From positions 1 through 31,634 of the forward strand of contig CAZAKZ010000062.1 of NCBI GenBank assembly GCA_964485695.1: DNA of 31,634 nucleotides, given 5' to 3'. The stretch's first letter is position 1; each line of letters starts with the position of its first letter. This stretch comes from CAZAKZ01 sp964485695 (GTDB taxonomy: Bacteria > Planctomycetota > JAFGQW01). A model generated the notes under the pieces. It was not told where the DNA came from, ran no database searches, and saw only the letters and a list, made by a program, of their open reading frames with translations. The position numbers and the translations under genes are program-made. This document shows, piece after piece, positions 9,495 to 17,042 of the stretch.

Positions 9495-11925
9495 CGAGGA
9501 GACGGGTTCGCCCGCCTGCACCCATTGCGGCCTGCCCGTGCCGGCGGGCCTCGTCGAGGCCGGCGCCGAGGCGCAGTTCTGCTGTCAGGGCTGCCGCATG
9601 GTCCACCGCATCATCCACGACCACGGCCTTGGTAGCTTCTACGCGATCCGGCTGCCCGAGGACCTGCCCCTGGAGCCCGCCCGGGCGGCGGAGCGCACGT
9701 ACGAGGAATTCGACGAACCGGCCTTCCAGAACCTCTACTGCCGCCCGGCCGCCGGGGGTCTGGCCACGGTGGAACTCTACCTGGAGGGGGTCCACTGCAC
9801 GGCCTGCCTGTGGCTCATCGAACGGGTCTCCGGGGTGCTGCCCGGTGTGGTGGAGGTGCGCCTGGACATCTCCAGGTCGCGGGCCCGCGCCGTCTGGGAT
9901 CCCGCGCGGATAAAGCTCTCGGACATCGCCCGCCGTCTCCATGCCTTCGGCTATCCGGTTCACCCCTTTCGCGGTGTCGAGGCGAGCGAGATGGCCCGGC
10001 GCGAGGACCGGGCCCTCCTCATCCGCCTCGCCGTGGCCGGCGTCACGGCCGGCAACGTCATGCTCATCGCCTTCGCCCTCTACGGCGGCATGTTTCACGG
10101 CATGAGTCCTCACTACGAGTCGTTCTTCCGCTGGATCAGCATGCTCATCGCCCTGCCCTGCGTCATCTGGGGTGGGGGGGTCTTCCTGGGGGGCGCCTGG
10201 TCGGCCCTCAGGGCCCGCGTGCTGCACATGGACCTGCCCATTTCCATTGGCATCCTCACCGGCTTCGGCTGGGGCGTGGTGAACACCGTGCGGGGCGGCG
10301 GCGAGATCTACTTCGACTCGGTGACGGTCCTCATCTTCCTGCTCCTGGTGGGCCGCCTCGTGCAGCGACGCCAGCAGCGCCGTGCGGCCGACGCCGCCGA
10401 GCTCCTCTATTCCCTCTCGCCCTCCCGGGCCCGGCTCCTGGAAGAGGGGCGGGTGCGGGAGGTGCCCGTCGAGGCGCTCTTTCCCGGCGCCGTGGTGGAA
10501 GTCCGGGCCGGTGACACCGTACCCGCCGACGGATTCGTCAAGACCGGCGCCTCGTCCCTGGACCTGTCGCTCCTCACCGGGGAGTCGCGGCCGGTGGCGG
10601 TGGAGCCGGACGGCCGCATCCACGCGGGAGTGGTCAACCTCACGTCCCGCCTCGAGGTGGAGGTGGACGCCACCGGCGAGGAGACGCGGGTGGGTCGCCT
10701 CATGAAGCTGGTGGAGACCTGCGCCTCACGAAGGCCCGGCATCGTGCGCCTGGCCGACCGCATCTCGGGGTGGTTCGTGGCGGTGGTGCTGGGGCTGGCG
10801 GCGGCCACGGCCGTGGTCTGGCTCCGGCTGGATCCCTCCCGGGCCGTGGATCACGCCGTGGCGCTCCTGGTGGTGACGTGCCCCTGCGCCCTGGGGCTGG
10901 CCACGCCCCTGGCGGTGAGCGCCGCCATCGGCCAGGCGGCCCGGGTGGGTATCCTCATCAAGGGCGGCGACGTGTTCGAGCGCCTGAGCCGGGCCGGCCG
11001 GGTGTGGCTCGACAAGACCGGCACGCTGACTGAAGGCCGCTCGACCCTCGTCGAGTGGCGGGGAGATCCGTCGGTGAAGCGCCTGGTGGCAGCCCTCGAG
11101 GCCCACGTGTCGCACCCCCTGGCCCGGGGATTCCTCGAGGCCTTCGGGGAGACCGAGAGTGTGGATGTGGGTGACATAGCCGTCGAGGCCGTGTGCCAGG
11201 CGCAGGGGTGCGGTGTCAGCGGCCGGGTGGCGGGGCATCGGCTGGTGATCGGATCCCCTGCCTACCTGGCGGACGAGGTGGGACCCCTCGAGGACGGAAA
11301 CCGGGGCCGCGTCGCGGCCCTCACCGCCGAGGGCCTCACGCCCGTGGTCATCGCAGTGGACGGCAGAATCGCGGCCGTGGCGGGATTCGGAGATCCGGTG
11401 CGTCAAGATGCCGCTTCGGCTCTGGCCCGCATCCGGAAACGCGGCTGGCGCGTCGGCATCCTGTCCGGCGATCATCCGGAGGTGGCCGGAGCGGTGGGGC
11501 GGCGCCTCGCCATCGATGCCTCGGACATCCTGGGGAGTGTTCTGCCGGAACAGAAGCTCGCTCAGGTGGAGCGGTCCAGGGAAGAGGGGCCGGTGGTGAT
11601 GGTGGGGGACGGAGTCAACGACGCGGCGGCCCTGTCCTCGGCCACCGTGGGCATCGGGGTCCACGGGGGTGCCGAGGCGGCGCTGGCCGCCGCGGACGCG
11701 TTCCTGACGCGGCCGGGCCTCACTGCAGTGGCCGACCTGTTCGAGGGGGCGGGCCGGACGATCCGGGTGATCCGGCGCAACCTCGCCTTCTCGCTGGTCT
11801 ACAACCTCATCGGCGCCACCCTGGCCGCCACAGGCATCATCAATCCGCTCATAGCCGCCGTTCTCATGCCCCTGAGCTCGATCACCGTCATCACCAGCAG
11901 TTACCGGGCGCGGATGTTCCAGTAA
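9475..11925 (+). CDS. ccoI: Copper-translocating P1B-type ATPase CcoI (FixI), cbb3 assembly
   Basis: 816 residues from ATG 9475; a GTG at 9436 in the same frame is unlikely. An N-terminal Cys cluster typical of the FixI branch is present (C15-xx-C18 and C36-C37-xx-C40), then an HMA domain with H107-C-T-A-C111. P-type ATPase landmarks follow: LLTGES, the intramembrane C469-P-C471 copper site, the phosphorylation motif D513-KTGT and the hinge G-D712-GVNDAA. About eight membrane helices are visible. The pump exports Cu(I) to the periplasmic side for CuB insertion into cbb3 oxidase. Translation is probably coupled to the preceding gene. It closes the first cbb3 transcription block; a candidate new promoter follows. 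Confidence 0.95.
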   Translation: MIKTGNSEETGSPACTHCGLPVPAGLVEAGAEAQFCCQGCRMVHRIIHDHGLGSFYAIRLPEDLPLEPARAAERTYEEFDEPAFQNLYCRPAAGGLATVELYLEGVHCTACLWLIERVSGVLPGVVEVRLDISRSRARAVWDPARIKLSDIARRLHAFGYPVHPFRGVEASEMARREDRALLIRLAVAGVTAGNVMLIAFALYGGMFHGMSPHYESFFRWISMLIALPCVIWGGGVFLGGAWSALRARVLHMDLPISIGILTGFGWGVVNTVRGGGEIYFDSVTVLIFLLLVGRLVQRRQQRRAADAAELLYSLSPSRARLLEEGRVREVPVEALFPGAVVEVRAGDTVPADGFVKTGASSLDLSLLTGESRPVAVEPDGRIHAGVVNLTSRLEVEVDATGEETRVGRLMKLVETCASRRPGIVRLADRISGWFVAVVLGLAAATAVVWLRLDPSRAVDHAVALLVVTCPCALGLATPLAVSAAIGQAARVGILIKGGDVFERLSRAGRVWLDKTGTLTEGRSTLVEWRGDPSVKRLVAALEAHVSHPLARGFLEAFGETESVDVGDIAVEAVCQAQGCGVSGRVAGHRLVIGSPAYLADEVGPLEDGNRGRVAALTAEGLTPVVIAVDGRIAAVAGFGDPVRQDAASALARIRKRGWRVGILSGDHPEVAGAVGRRLAIDASDILGSVLPEQKLAQVERSREEGPVVMVGDGVNDAAALSSATVGIGVHGGAEAALAAADAFLTRPGLTAVADLFEGAGRTIRVIRRNLAFSLVYNLIGATLAATGIINPLIAAVLMPLSSITVITSSYRARMFQ

Positions 11926-11936
11926 ACCGCCACGGT

Positions 11937-11979
11937 CTCCGGATTCCGGAGGTCCGTATCGGCCTCGAGAACGGATACG
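11937..11979 (+). terminator. Two consecutive hairpins after ccoI
   Basis: CTCCGG-ATT-CCGGAG (11937-11951) is followed by CGTATC-N13-GATACG (11955-11979), with a short TTTT at 11982-11985. The pair lies 11 bp after the ccoI stop and before a candidate promoter, so it may end the cbb3 transcript or protect its 3' end. The T-run is short, so an intrinsic terminator is only a possibility. Confidence 0.4.
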
Positions 11980-12007
11980 CGTTTTGACGAAGAATACGGG
12001 AAGGCAG

Positions 12008-12016
12008 TGGTATAAT
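12008..12016 (+). promoter_or_regulatory. Extended -10 promoter for the FG-GAP/ccoS/ctaB block
   Basis: TGGTATAAT contains a perfect TATAAT (12011-12016) preceded by the TGn extension. A TTGACG at 11984 is 21 bp away, too far for a normal -35, so the extended -10 would have to serve. Transcription would start near 12023, giving a leader of about 80 nt. Confidence 0.55.
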
Positions 12017-12026
12017 GACGCCGCTC

Positions 12027-12041
12027 CCGGAGACCCTCCGG
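12027..12041 (+). promoter_or_regulatory. 5' leader hairpin
   Basis: CCGGAG-ACC-CTCCGG forms a 6-bp stem with a 3-base loop immediately after the predicted transcription start. It is followed by a tandem TCTGGAT repeat at 12054-12067. It may stabilise the transcript 5' end or be an operator. Confidence 0.4.
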
Positions 12042-12103
12042 AAGGCTCCGTAATCTGGATTCTGGATTTCTTGATGTCATCTCTGTAACGGAAGGAATGC
12101 ACC

Positions 12104-13369
12104 ATGTTCCGTGCACTCATCCTGGTGCTCGCGCTGTTCGTGAACGCGTCGGCCCAGACGGATCTCCAAGCCCCCTTCAAGGTGAAGGCGGACGGTCAGG
12201 CCATCGACGTGCCCGTGGGGCATGCCGCGCCCTACTTCGTCGACCATGACGGCGACGGCCTGAAGGACCTGCTGGTCGGCCAGTTCGGCAAGGGCCGGCT
12301 TCGTATCTACAAGAACGTCGGCAAGGCCGGCGCCCCGGCCTTCGGATCATTCGATCTGTTCAAGGCCGGCGGTGTCGTCGGCAAAGTCCCGAGCGGCTGA
12401 TGCATCGGTTTCGGTCCACAGCGTGTGGACCTCACCCACGACGGCATTGTCGATATCCTCTCCGGCTCCTACCCCGGCGAGATCTATCTCTTTGTCGGTA
12501 ACCAGGACGGCACCTTCCAGAAGAGCATCAAGATCCAGAACAAGCACGGAAAAGACCTCAAGGTCGACCGCGCAGCAGCGGTGTTTGCAGTAGACTGGGA
12601 TCGAGACGGCGACCTCGATCTCGTCATAGGGAACATCAAGGGCGAGGTCTGCTTCGTCCCGAACGAGGGCGCCGAGGGCACCAACGTCTTCGGCGATCCG
12701 GTCAAGATCCAGGCCGGCGGCGAGAAGATCTCCGTGCCGCGCCGCAACGCCGGGCCGTGCGTGGCCGACTGGGATTGCGACGGAATCCCCGACCTGGTGG
12801 TGGGGTGCGGCGACGCCAGCGTCCTCTTCTTCCGCAACACCACCGACCGCGGCATGCCCGTCCTGGAGAAGGGCGTGCAGCTCGTCGGTCCGGGCAACAC
12901 CCACCTCGGAGGCAAAGCGAGCGCCCAGGCCGGAAAAGGCGGGAGCCGCGCCTACCGCGCCAAGGTGTGCGTGGCTGACTGGAATGCCGACGGCCTCCCC
13001 GATCTCCTGGTCGGCGACTGCATCTCCAAGACGGGCAAGGCGCCCACGCTGACCGCCGAGCAGGAGGCCGAACGGGACCGCCTGCAGAAAGAGAGGCAGG
13101 CGGTCCTCGCCGAGTACCAGGTCAAGATCGGGAAGATGCAGGAAAAACTGCAGGCCGAGCACGGCTACTCCCTCCGCAATGTACCCGATAGCAAGAGAAA
13201 AGCAGTCCTGGAATCGTGGAGGAAGCTCATCAAGGAGGATGAGGGCTACATGGCCCTGTCCCGGAAGCAGTCGGATATCTACCGTAAACTCAGGAAGTAT
13301 CAGGCGCCCCGATCCACCCACGGATACGTCTCGGTCTATCTCAGGAAGGAGAAGCCCAGAACCCTGTAG
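12104..13369 (+). CDS. Candidate selenoprotein: secreted FG-GAP beta-propeller protein with in-frame UGA (Sec99-Cys100)
   Basis: Read straight through, the frame encodes 421 residues from ATG 12104 (GGAAGGAA six bases upstream) to the stop at 13367-13369. The TGA at 12398-12400 interrupts it, but the same frame continues with no frameshift and no other stop. Residues 1-18 are a signal peptide. Blade repeats with calcium-type loops are seen: DHDGDG near 47, a weaker one near 109 (DLTHDG), DWDRDG near 164, DWDCDG near 218 and DWNADG near 293. These flank the UGA on both sides, so both halves belong to one protein. Codon 99 is followed by Cys100 (PSG-U-CIGFGPQ). A SECIS-like hairpin lies at 12413-12431. 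From memory, relatives have Cys at this site, which I could not verify. The C-terminus is charged and helical (about 315-400). ccoS follows by 24 bp. The alternative is a nonsense mutation. Confidence 0.75.
12413..12431 (+). promoter_or_regulatory. Candidate bacterial SECIS element
   Basis: GGTCCACA (12413-12420), loop GCG (12421-12423) and TGTGGACC (12424-12431) form a perfect 8-bp hairpin. It starts 12 nt after the in-frame TGA, and the apical loop is 20 nt after it. Published rules for bacterial SECIS elements ask for a small apical loop with a G among its first two bases, about 16-37 nt from the UGA; all are met. It lies within the coding frame, as bacterial SECIS elements do, and would recruit SelB with Sec-tRNA. 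Confidence 0.7.
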
Positions 13370-13393
13370 GGGGATCCGGACGGGAGTAGAGTC

Positions 13394-13570
13394 ATGTCCA
13401 TGGTCTTCATCCTTCTCCCGCTGGGCCTGCTCGTGGCCGGGGCGGCCCTGGCCGTGTTCATCTGGGCCACCCGCACCGGGCAGTTCGACGACCTGGAGAC
13501 GCCGGCTCGCCGCATCCTGCACGACGACGAGCCAATGTGCACCCGGCCGGAGGCGCGGGGTCCGGAATGA
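13394..13570 (+). CDS. ccoS: cbb3 oxidase assembly protein CcoS
   Basis: A 58-residue protein from ATG 13394, with GGGAG at a normal distance upstream. It has one membrane helix (about 4-24: MVFILLPLGLLVAGAALAVF), then the CcoS signature WATRTGQFDDLETPARRIL and an acidic HDDEP. CcoS is required for cofactor insertion into cbb3 oxidase. It lies apart from ccoGHI, being separated from ccoI by the FG-GAP gene. Its tight 24-bp spacing to that gene suggests one transcript. Confidence 0.93.
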   Translation: MSMVFILLPLGLLVAGAALAVFIWATRTGQFDDLETPARRILHDDEPMCTRPEARGPE

Positions 13571-13584
13571 TGGTGAAACGGCTT

Positions 13585-13614
13585 CCCCGATACCCGGACC
13601 GGGGCTATTCTTTT
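13585..13614 (+). terminator. Possible attenuator between ccoS and ctaB
   Basis: CCCCG (13585-13589) pairs with CGGGG (13600-13604) across a 10-base loop, followed by the T-rich CTATTCTTTT. It lies in the 93-bp gap before ctaB and could partly terminate transcription. The stem is short, so confidence is low. Confidence 0.3.
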
Positions 13615-13663
13615 CCTTCGAGAAAGTAAGGGTGACACCCAGGGTCCAACCGGAACCGACTCG

Positions 13664-14617
13664 ATGAACCAGACCCGGACGGCCGGCAATCCGGTCATGC
13701 TCTTCATGGACCTGGTCAAGGTCCGGCTGTCCCTGATGGTGCTCGGGACCACCGGTGTCGGCCACGTGGTGGCCGCCGTGGGGCCCGTGGACTGGCCGCG
13801 GCTCCTCACGACTCTCGCCGGGACCGCCCTGGCCGCCTTCGGTGCCAACACCCTGAACCAGTGCGTGGAAGCGCCCCGGGACGCAGTGATGGAGCGCACC
13901 CGGAACCGGCCCGTTCCCTCCGGCCGCCTGGGCCGCGGCCAGGCCGGCGTCCTGGGCCTCGCCCTGGCGCTGGCCGGGGTCTTGCTGCTCTGGGGAACGG
14001 TCAATGCCATGACCGCCGGGCTGGCGCTCCTCACCGTGGTACTCTACGTGGGGATCTACACACCGCTGAAGCGCCTCACGTCTCTGAACACGCTGGTGGG
14101 GGCAACGTGCGGCGCCCTTCCCCCCATGCTGGGGTGGACCTCGGTGACGGGGAGCTTGGAAGCGGGCGCCTGGATCCTCGGACTCCTGCTGTTCCTCTGG
14201 CAGGTCCCGCACTTCCTGGTCCTGGCCTGGATCCACAGGGAGGACTATTTCCGGGCCGGCTTCCGCATGTTGCCTGCCTTCGATCCCACGGGACGGGTGA
14301 CGTTCAATACGGTGATGCTCTACTCCCTTGCCCTGCTTCCCCTTGGCCCCCTCGCCACGCTCCTCGGAATGGCGGGGTGGACCTTTGCCGCTGCAAGCGT
14401 GGTGCTGGGCCTGGCCGTTCAGGTCCTCTGTTTGCACAACATGGGCGCGCGCACGCGCTCCAGTGCGCGCAGCGTATACGTGGCCGGACTGATCTACCTT
14501 CCTCTCGTACTGGCTCTCATGGTGGCCGATCGCGGCCCGGTCCACGGGTCACGCGGGATCCTCGGACCCGTGGAGGCAACGACCGCGGGTGAAGTTCCTG
14601 TAGAGTCGAGAACATGA
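13664..14617 (+). CDS. ctaB: Protohaem IX farnesyltransferase (haem O synthase)
   Basis: 317 residues from ATG 13664, with about eight or nine membrane segments. It belongs to the UbiA prenyltransferase family: the first Asp-rich site appears as NTLNQCVEAPRDAVMERTRNRP (about 63-84), and the YTPLKR motif is near 128. The enzyme transfers farnesyl diphosphate to haem B, giving haem O, the precursor of haem A for the caa3 oxidase encoded on the opposite strand at 22-26 kb. The C-terminal 25 residues are soluble. Its stop overlaps the next start (ATGA). No haem A synthase gene is in the window. Confidence 0.95.
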   Translation: MNQTRTAGNPVMLFMDLVKVRLSLMVLGTTGVGHVVAAVGPVDWPRLLTTLAGTALAAFGANTLNQCVEAPRDAVMERTRNRPVPSGRLGRGQAGVLGLALALAGVLLLWGTVNAMTAGLALLTVVLYVGIYTPLKRLTSLNTLVGATCGALPPMLGWTSVTGSLEAGAWILGLLLFLWQVPHFLVLAWIHREDYFRAGFRMLPAFDPTGRVTFNTVMLYSLALLPLGPLATLLGMAGWTFAAASVVLGLAVQVLCLHNMGARTRSSARSVYVAGLIYLPLVLALMVADRGPVHGSRGILGPVEATTAGEVPVESRT

Positions 14618-15714
14618 CGGAAAAACCCGGCGGAAACGAGAAGCTCTTCACCTTCTGGAGCGGGGGCTGGGCCCTTGCCCTCGGTGGGGTCCTCAGCCTT
14701 GCCGTTGCGGCCTGGGTTATCTTCACCGCCCTGAGCGACCCTTCGGGTCAGCCCCTCGGCGACGGAGTCCATGTGGAGAGCTATGGATTCGACCTCTCGA
14801 ACCTCGAGATCCCACGCGATGAGATCGTCATCGGCAGCCGGAACAAGGACTACATCCGCGCTCTCGTCCATCCCCAATCCGTGCCGTCCGCCTCGGTGCC
14901 AGCGTTCAACCGCGCCCAGCGCGGCAAGTTCCTGGTGGGCTCCGACCGGGTGATCGGCGTCACCGTGGGCGAGGCGTCCCGGGCGTATCCCATCCGGTTC
15001 GTCCGGTGGCACGAGATCGTAAACGACAACCTCGGCGGCGTGCCCATCGCCGTCACCTACCACTATCTCTGCGACAGCGTCGTGGTCTTCGATCGCCGTG
15101 TGGCCGGCGAGACCCGGGTCTTCGGCGTCAGCGGCCTGCTCCACAATTCCAACCTGCTCCTCTACGACCGCAGGCCAAAGGCGAGGGGAGAGAGCCTCTG
15201 GTGCCAGATGACCGGCCGCGCCGTCGCAGGGCCGGCCGCGGCCGCGGGGCGCGGCCTGAAAGTCCTTCCCTGCGAGGTCGTGCCCTGGTCGGTATGGAAC
15301 TTCGAGCACGAGCAGGGCACCCTGATGAAGCCGCCTTCCAGGCTGATCCACAAAAAACTCTACAAGATGCTCCCGGCGTCCGGGTACTTCGGCCACGACG
15401 ACCTCCTGTTCCCGGTGAAGCCCCTGCCGCCTGCGAGCGAGAAGGCGCCGGCCAGGAAGGCCCGCATCGTGGTGGTGCGCATCAACGGCCACGGCGTGGT
15501 CTATCCCCTGTCGCGCATCGCGGCCAGAGTGAATGAGGCCGACCGCCTGGCCTTGACCCAGGACGGGGTGGAGATCGCATTCGAGTACCACCGCGGCCCG
15601 GACACCGTGCGCGTCAAGCCCGGACGCACCTCGAAGAAAGTAGAGGTGTTTCACGCCGCCTGGTTTGCGTGGCACGCCTTCCACCCGGAGGACAGACTCT
15701 TCGGGCAGGAATGA
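14614..15714 (+). CDS. DUF3179 family protein, membrane-anchored
   Basis: 366 residues, its ATG overlapping the ctaB stop by four bases. One membrane helix (about 18-40) precedes a large periplasmic domain with the DUF3179 landmarks: IPRDEI, NRAQRGKFLVG, AYPIRFVRWHEIVND, YHYLCDSVVVFDR, FGVSGLLHNSNLLLYDR and SLWCQMTGRAV, then a second repeat of the fold near 270-320 (VVYPLSRI). The biochemical role of the family is not known to me. Its coupling to haem O synthase and conserved Cys/His residues (YHYLC, LWCQM) allow a cofactor-handling role, but this is a guess. It ends the operon. Confidence 0.88.
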   Translation: MTEKPGGNEKLFTFWSGGWALALGGVLSLAVAAWVIFTALSDPSGQPLGDGVHVESYGFDLSNLEIPRDEIVIGSRNKDYIRALVHPQSVPSASVPAFNRAQRGKFLVGSDRVIGVTVGEASRAYPIRFVRWHEIVNDNLGGVPIAVTYHYLCDSVVVFDRRVAGETRVFGVSGLLHNSNLLLYDRRPKARGESLWCQMTGRAVAGPAAAAGRGLKVLPCEVVPWSVWNFEHEQGTLMKPPSRLIHKKLYKMLPASGYFGHDDLLFPVKPLPPASEKAPARKARIVVVRINGHGVVYPLSRIAARVNEADRLALTQDGVEIAFEYHRGPDTVRVKPGRTSKKVEVFHAAWFAWHAFHPEDRLFGQE

Positions 15715-15735
15715 TCGGGGAGCCGGGAATCTACA

Positions 15736-15765
15736 GATCCTTGCATCCTCATGTATGGATCCTTG
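15736..15765 (+). repeat. Paired direct repeat GATCCTTG ahead of a promoter
   Basis: GATCCTTG occurs at 15736-15743 and 15758-15765, 22 bp apart (two helical turns). The second copy overlaps the predicted -35 box. The arrangement resembles a tandem activator or repressor site, but no regulator is identified. Confidence 0.45.
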
Positions 15766-15790
15766 TAAATCCGGTGAGGCCCGGTAAAAT
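15763..15790 (+). promoter_or_regulatory. Sigma-70-type promoter of the thioredoxin-fold gene
   Basis: TTGTAA (15763-15768) and TAAAAT (15785-15790) are separated by 16 bp and lie about 45 bp before the gene at 15836. Four of six and five of six bases match the consensus boxes. Confidence 0.55.
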
Positions 15791-15835
15791 GAGATTCAGT
15801 TGACCACAGGACTTCACCGTTACAAGGAGAGATAG

Positions 15836-17014
15836 ATGAAGAGTATTCCCGAGTTCTCGTTCAAGGCCGCCCTTCTGGTGGCGGGACTGGCACTGGCCGG
15901 CCTTGTTGTTGGCGTTGCTGACACCGGAGCCCAGGTCAAGAAGCCCCTCCTCGAGTTTGCAGGCAAGACCACCTGCGGTTTTTGCAAGTACGCCCACCAG
16001 GCCCTGCGTGAACTCTACCCGCAGAGAAACGGCGATTTCCACTACGTATCACTGGTGTGCGACAGGAGCTCCTCGGCCTATGCGCGCGCCAGAAACGACT
16101 ACAACTTCTACGGCTATCCCTCCGTCTTCTTCGACGGCGGATACAGGGTGAGCCTCGGGGCGGGAAGTTCGTATTCCGCCAAGGTCACCTACGACGCCTA
16201 TGTCAACCACTGCCGTGCAAGGCCCGTGCCGCAGCTGGACCTCTACCTCGACGTGGAGTGGACCGGCCGGGCGAAGATGGACATCATCGCCAGGGTCAAG
16301 AACAAGGGTGCGGCCGGCTACTCGGGTCGAGTCCGGGTCTACATCACCGAAATCAAGTCCTCTCTGGGCTGGAGAGACACCGGCGGATTTCTCTACACCT
16401 ACGCGTTCCTGGATTTCGCCATGAATCACCCCATCAGCCTCTCCGGCGGCAAGGACCAGGCGTGGATCACCTCGTGGAACGGCAGTTTCAGGGGCTACCC
16501 GAATCTCTCGTACGACAACATCGTCGTCATTGCCGCCGTCTTCAACGGATACGGCGTCCAGGGGTATGCCTATCCACCGAACCGTAATCCCTTCACGGCC
16601 TACTACGTGGACGCGACCGCGCGGGCGCAGCCCAAGCCGCTGGGCTCCGACACCAAGTTCGTATCCCAGTACGGCGGCGCCGTGAATTTCGGCCTCTACG
16701 CCTATCCTCAGAACGCCAATCGGCCCTACCTGCTCGCCGGTAGCTTTTCGGGCACCACGCCGGGGACGCTTCTGCCCGGAGGCCGGGCCACGTTGCCCCT
16801 GAACCTGGACTACTTCACCTATCACGTGATCTACAACGTCAACTCCCACATGTTCACAAAATTCATGGGGAATCTGGATAGCAAGGGCTCTGCCGCGGCC
16901 ACGTTGAACGTCCCGGCCATCCCCGGCACCGTGGGCGTGAAGCTGTTCTTCGCCTACACGCTGTGGGATAAGTTCGACTTCGTCTCGAATCCCTTGATGA
17001 TCGAGATCAGGTAG
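15836..17014 (+). CDS. Secreted thioredoxin-fold protein with C-terminal beta-sandwich module
   Basis: 392 residues from ATG 15836, with a strong AAGGAGAGA ribosome binding site. A signal peptide or anchor spans about 10-32. Residues 37-130 look like a thioredoxin fold: active site C47-GF-C50 after a strand, then FYGYPSVFFDGG with the probable cis-Pro95. Residues about 135-250 form an Ig-like region with repeated strand patterns. The last 80 residues (LPGGRATLPLNL, FMGNLDSKGSA, LNVPAIPG, FVSNPLMIEI) match a module I associate with secreted planctomycete proteins, also seen at 503-1483. It is probably an extracytoplasmic thiol-disulfide protein; its partner is unknown. It is transcribed alone from its own promoter. 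Confidence 0.78.
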   Translation: MKSIPEFSFKAALLVAGLALAGLVVGVADTGAQVKKPLLEFAGKTTCGFCKYAHQALRELYPQRNGDFHYVSLVCDRSSSAYARARNDYNFYGYPSVFFDGGYRVSLGAGSSYSAKVTYDAYVNHCRARPVPQLDLYLDVEWTGRAKMDIIARVKNKGAAGYSGRVRVYITEIKSSLGWRDTGGFLYTYAFLDFAMNHPISLSGGKDQAWITSWNGSFRGYPNLSYDNIVVIAAVFNGYGVQGYAYPPNRNPFTAYYVDATARAQPKPLGSDTKFVSQYGGAVNFGLYAYPQNANRPYLLAGSFSGTTPGTLLPGGRATLPLNLDYFTYHVIYNVNSHMFTKFMGNLDSKGSAAATLNVPAIPGTVGVKLFFAYTLWDKFDFVSNPLMIEIR

Positions 17015-17042
17015 GCGCCGTTGCCGCAGGTGGGACCGGCCG

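Noticed and set aside
11984..12016. A classical -35/-10 promoter using TTGACG and TATAAT
   Set aside because: The spacing is 21 bp, too long; the extended -10 alone is the better reading.
12370..12430. A frameshift or two separate genes in the FG-GAP locus
   Set aside because: Both parts are in the same frame, separated only by one TGA, and the second part has no start codon with a ribosome binding site near its beginning.
12347..14545. A 732-codon open frame on the minus strand opposite the FG-GAP gene, ccoS and ctaB
   Set aside because: It is antisense to genes with clear motifs, has the His/Gly/Asp/Arg-rich look of reverse-frame GC-rich DNA, and shows no domain or ribosome binding site.
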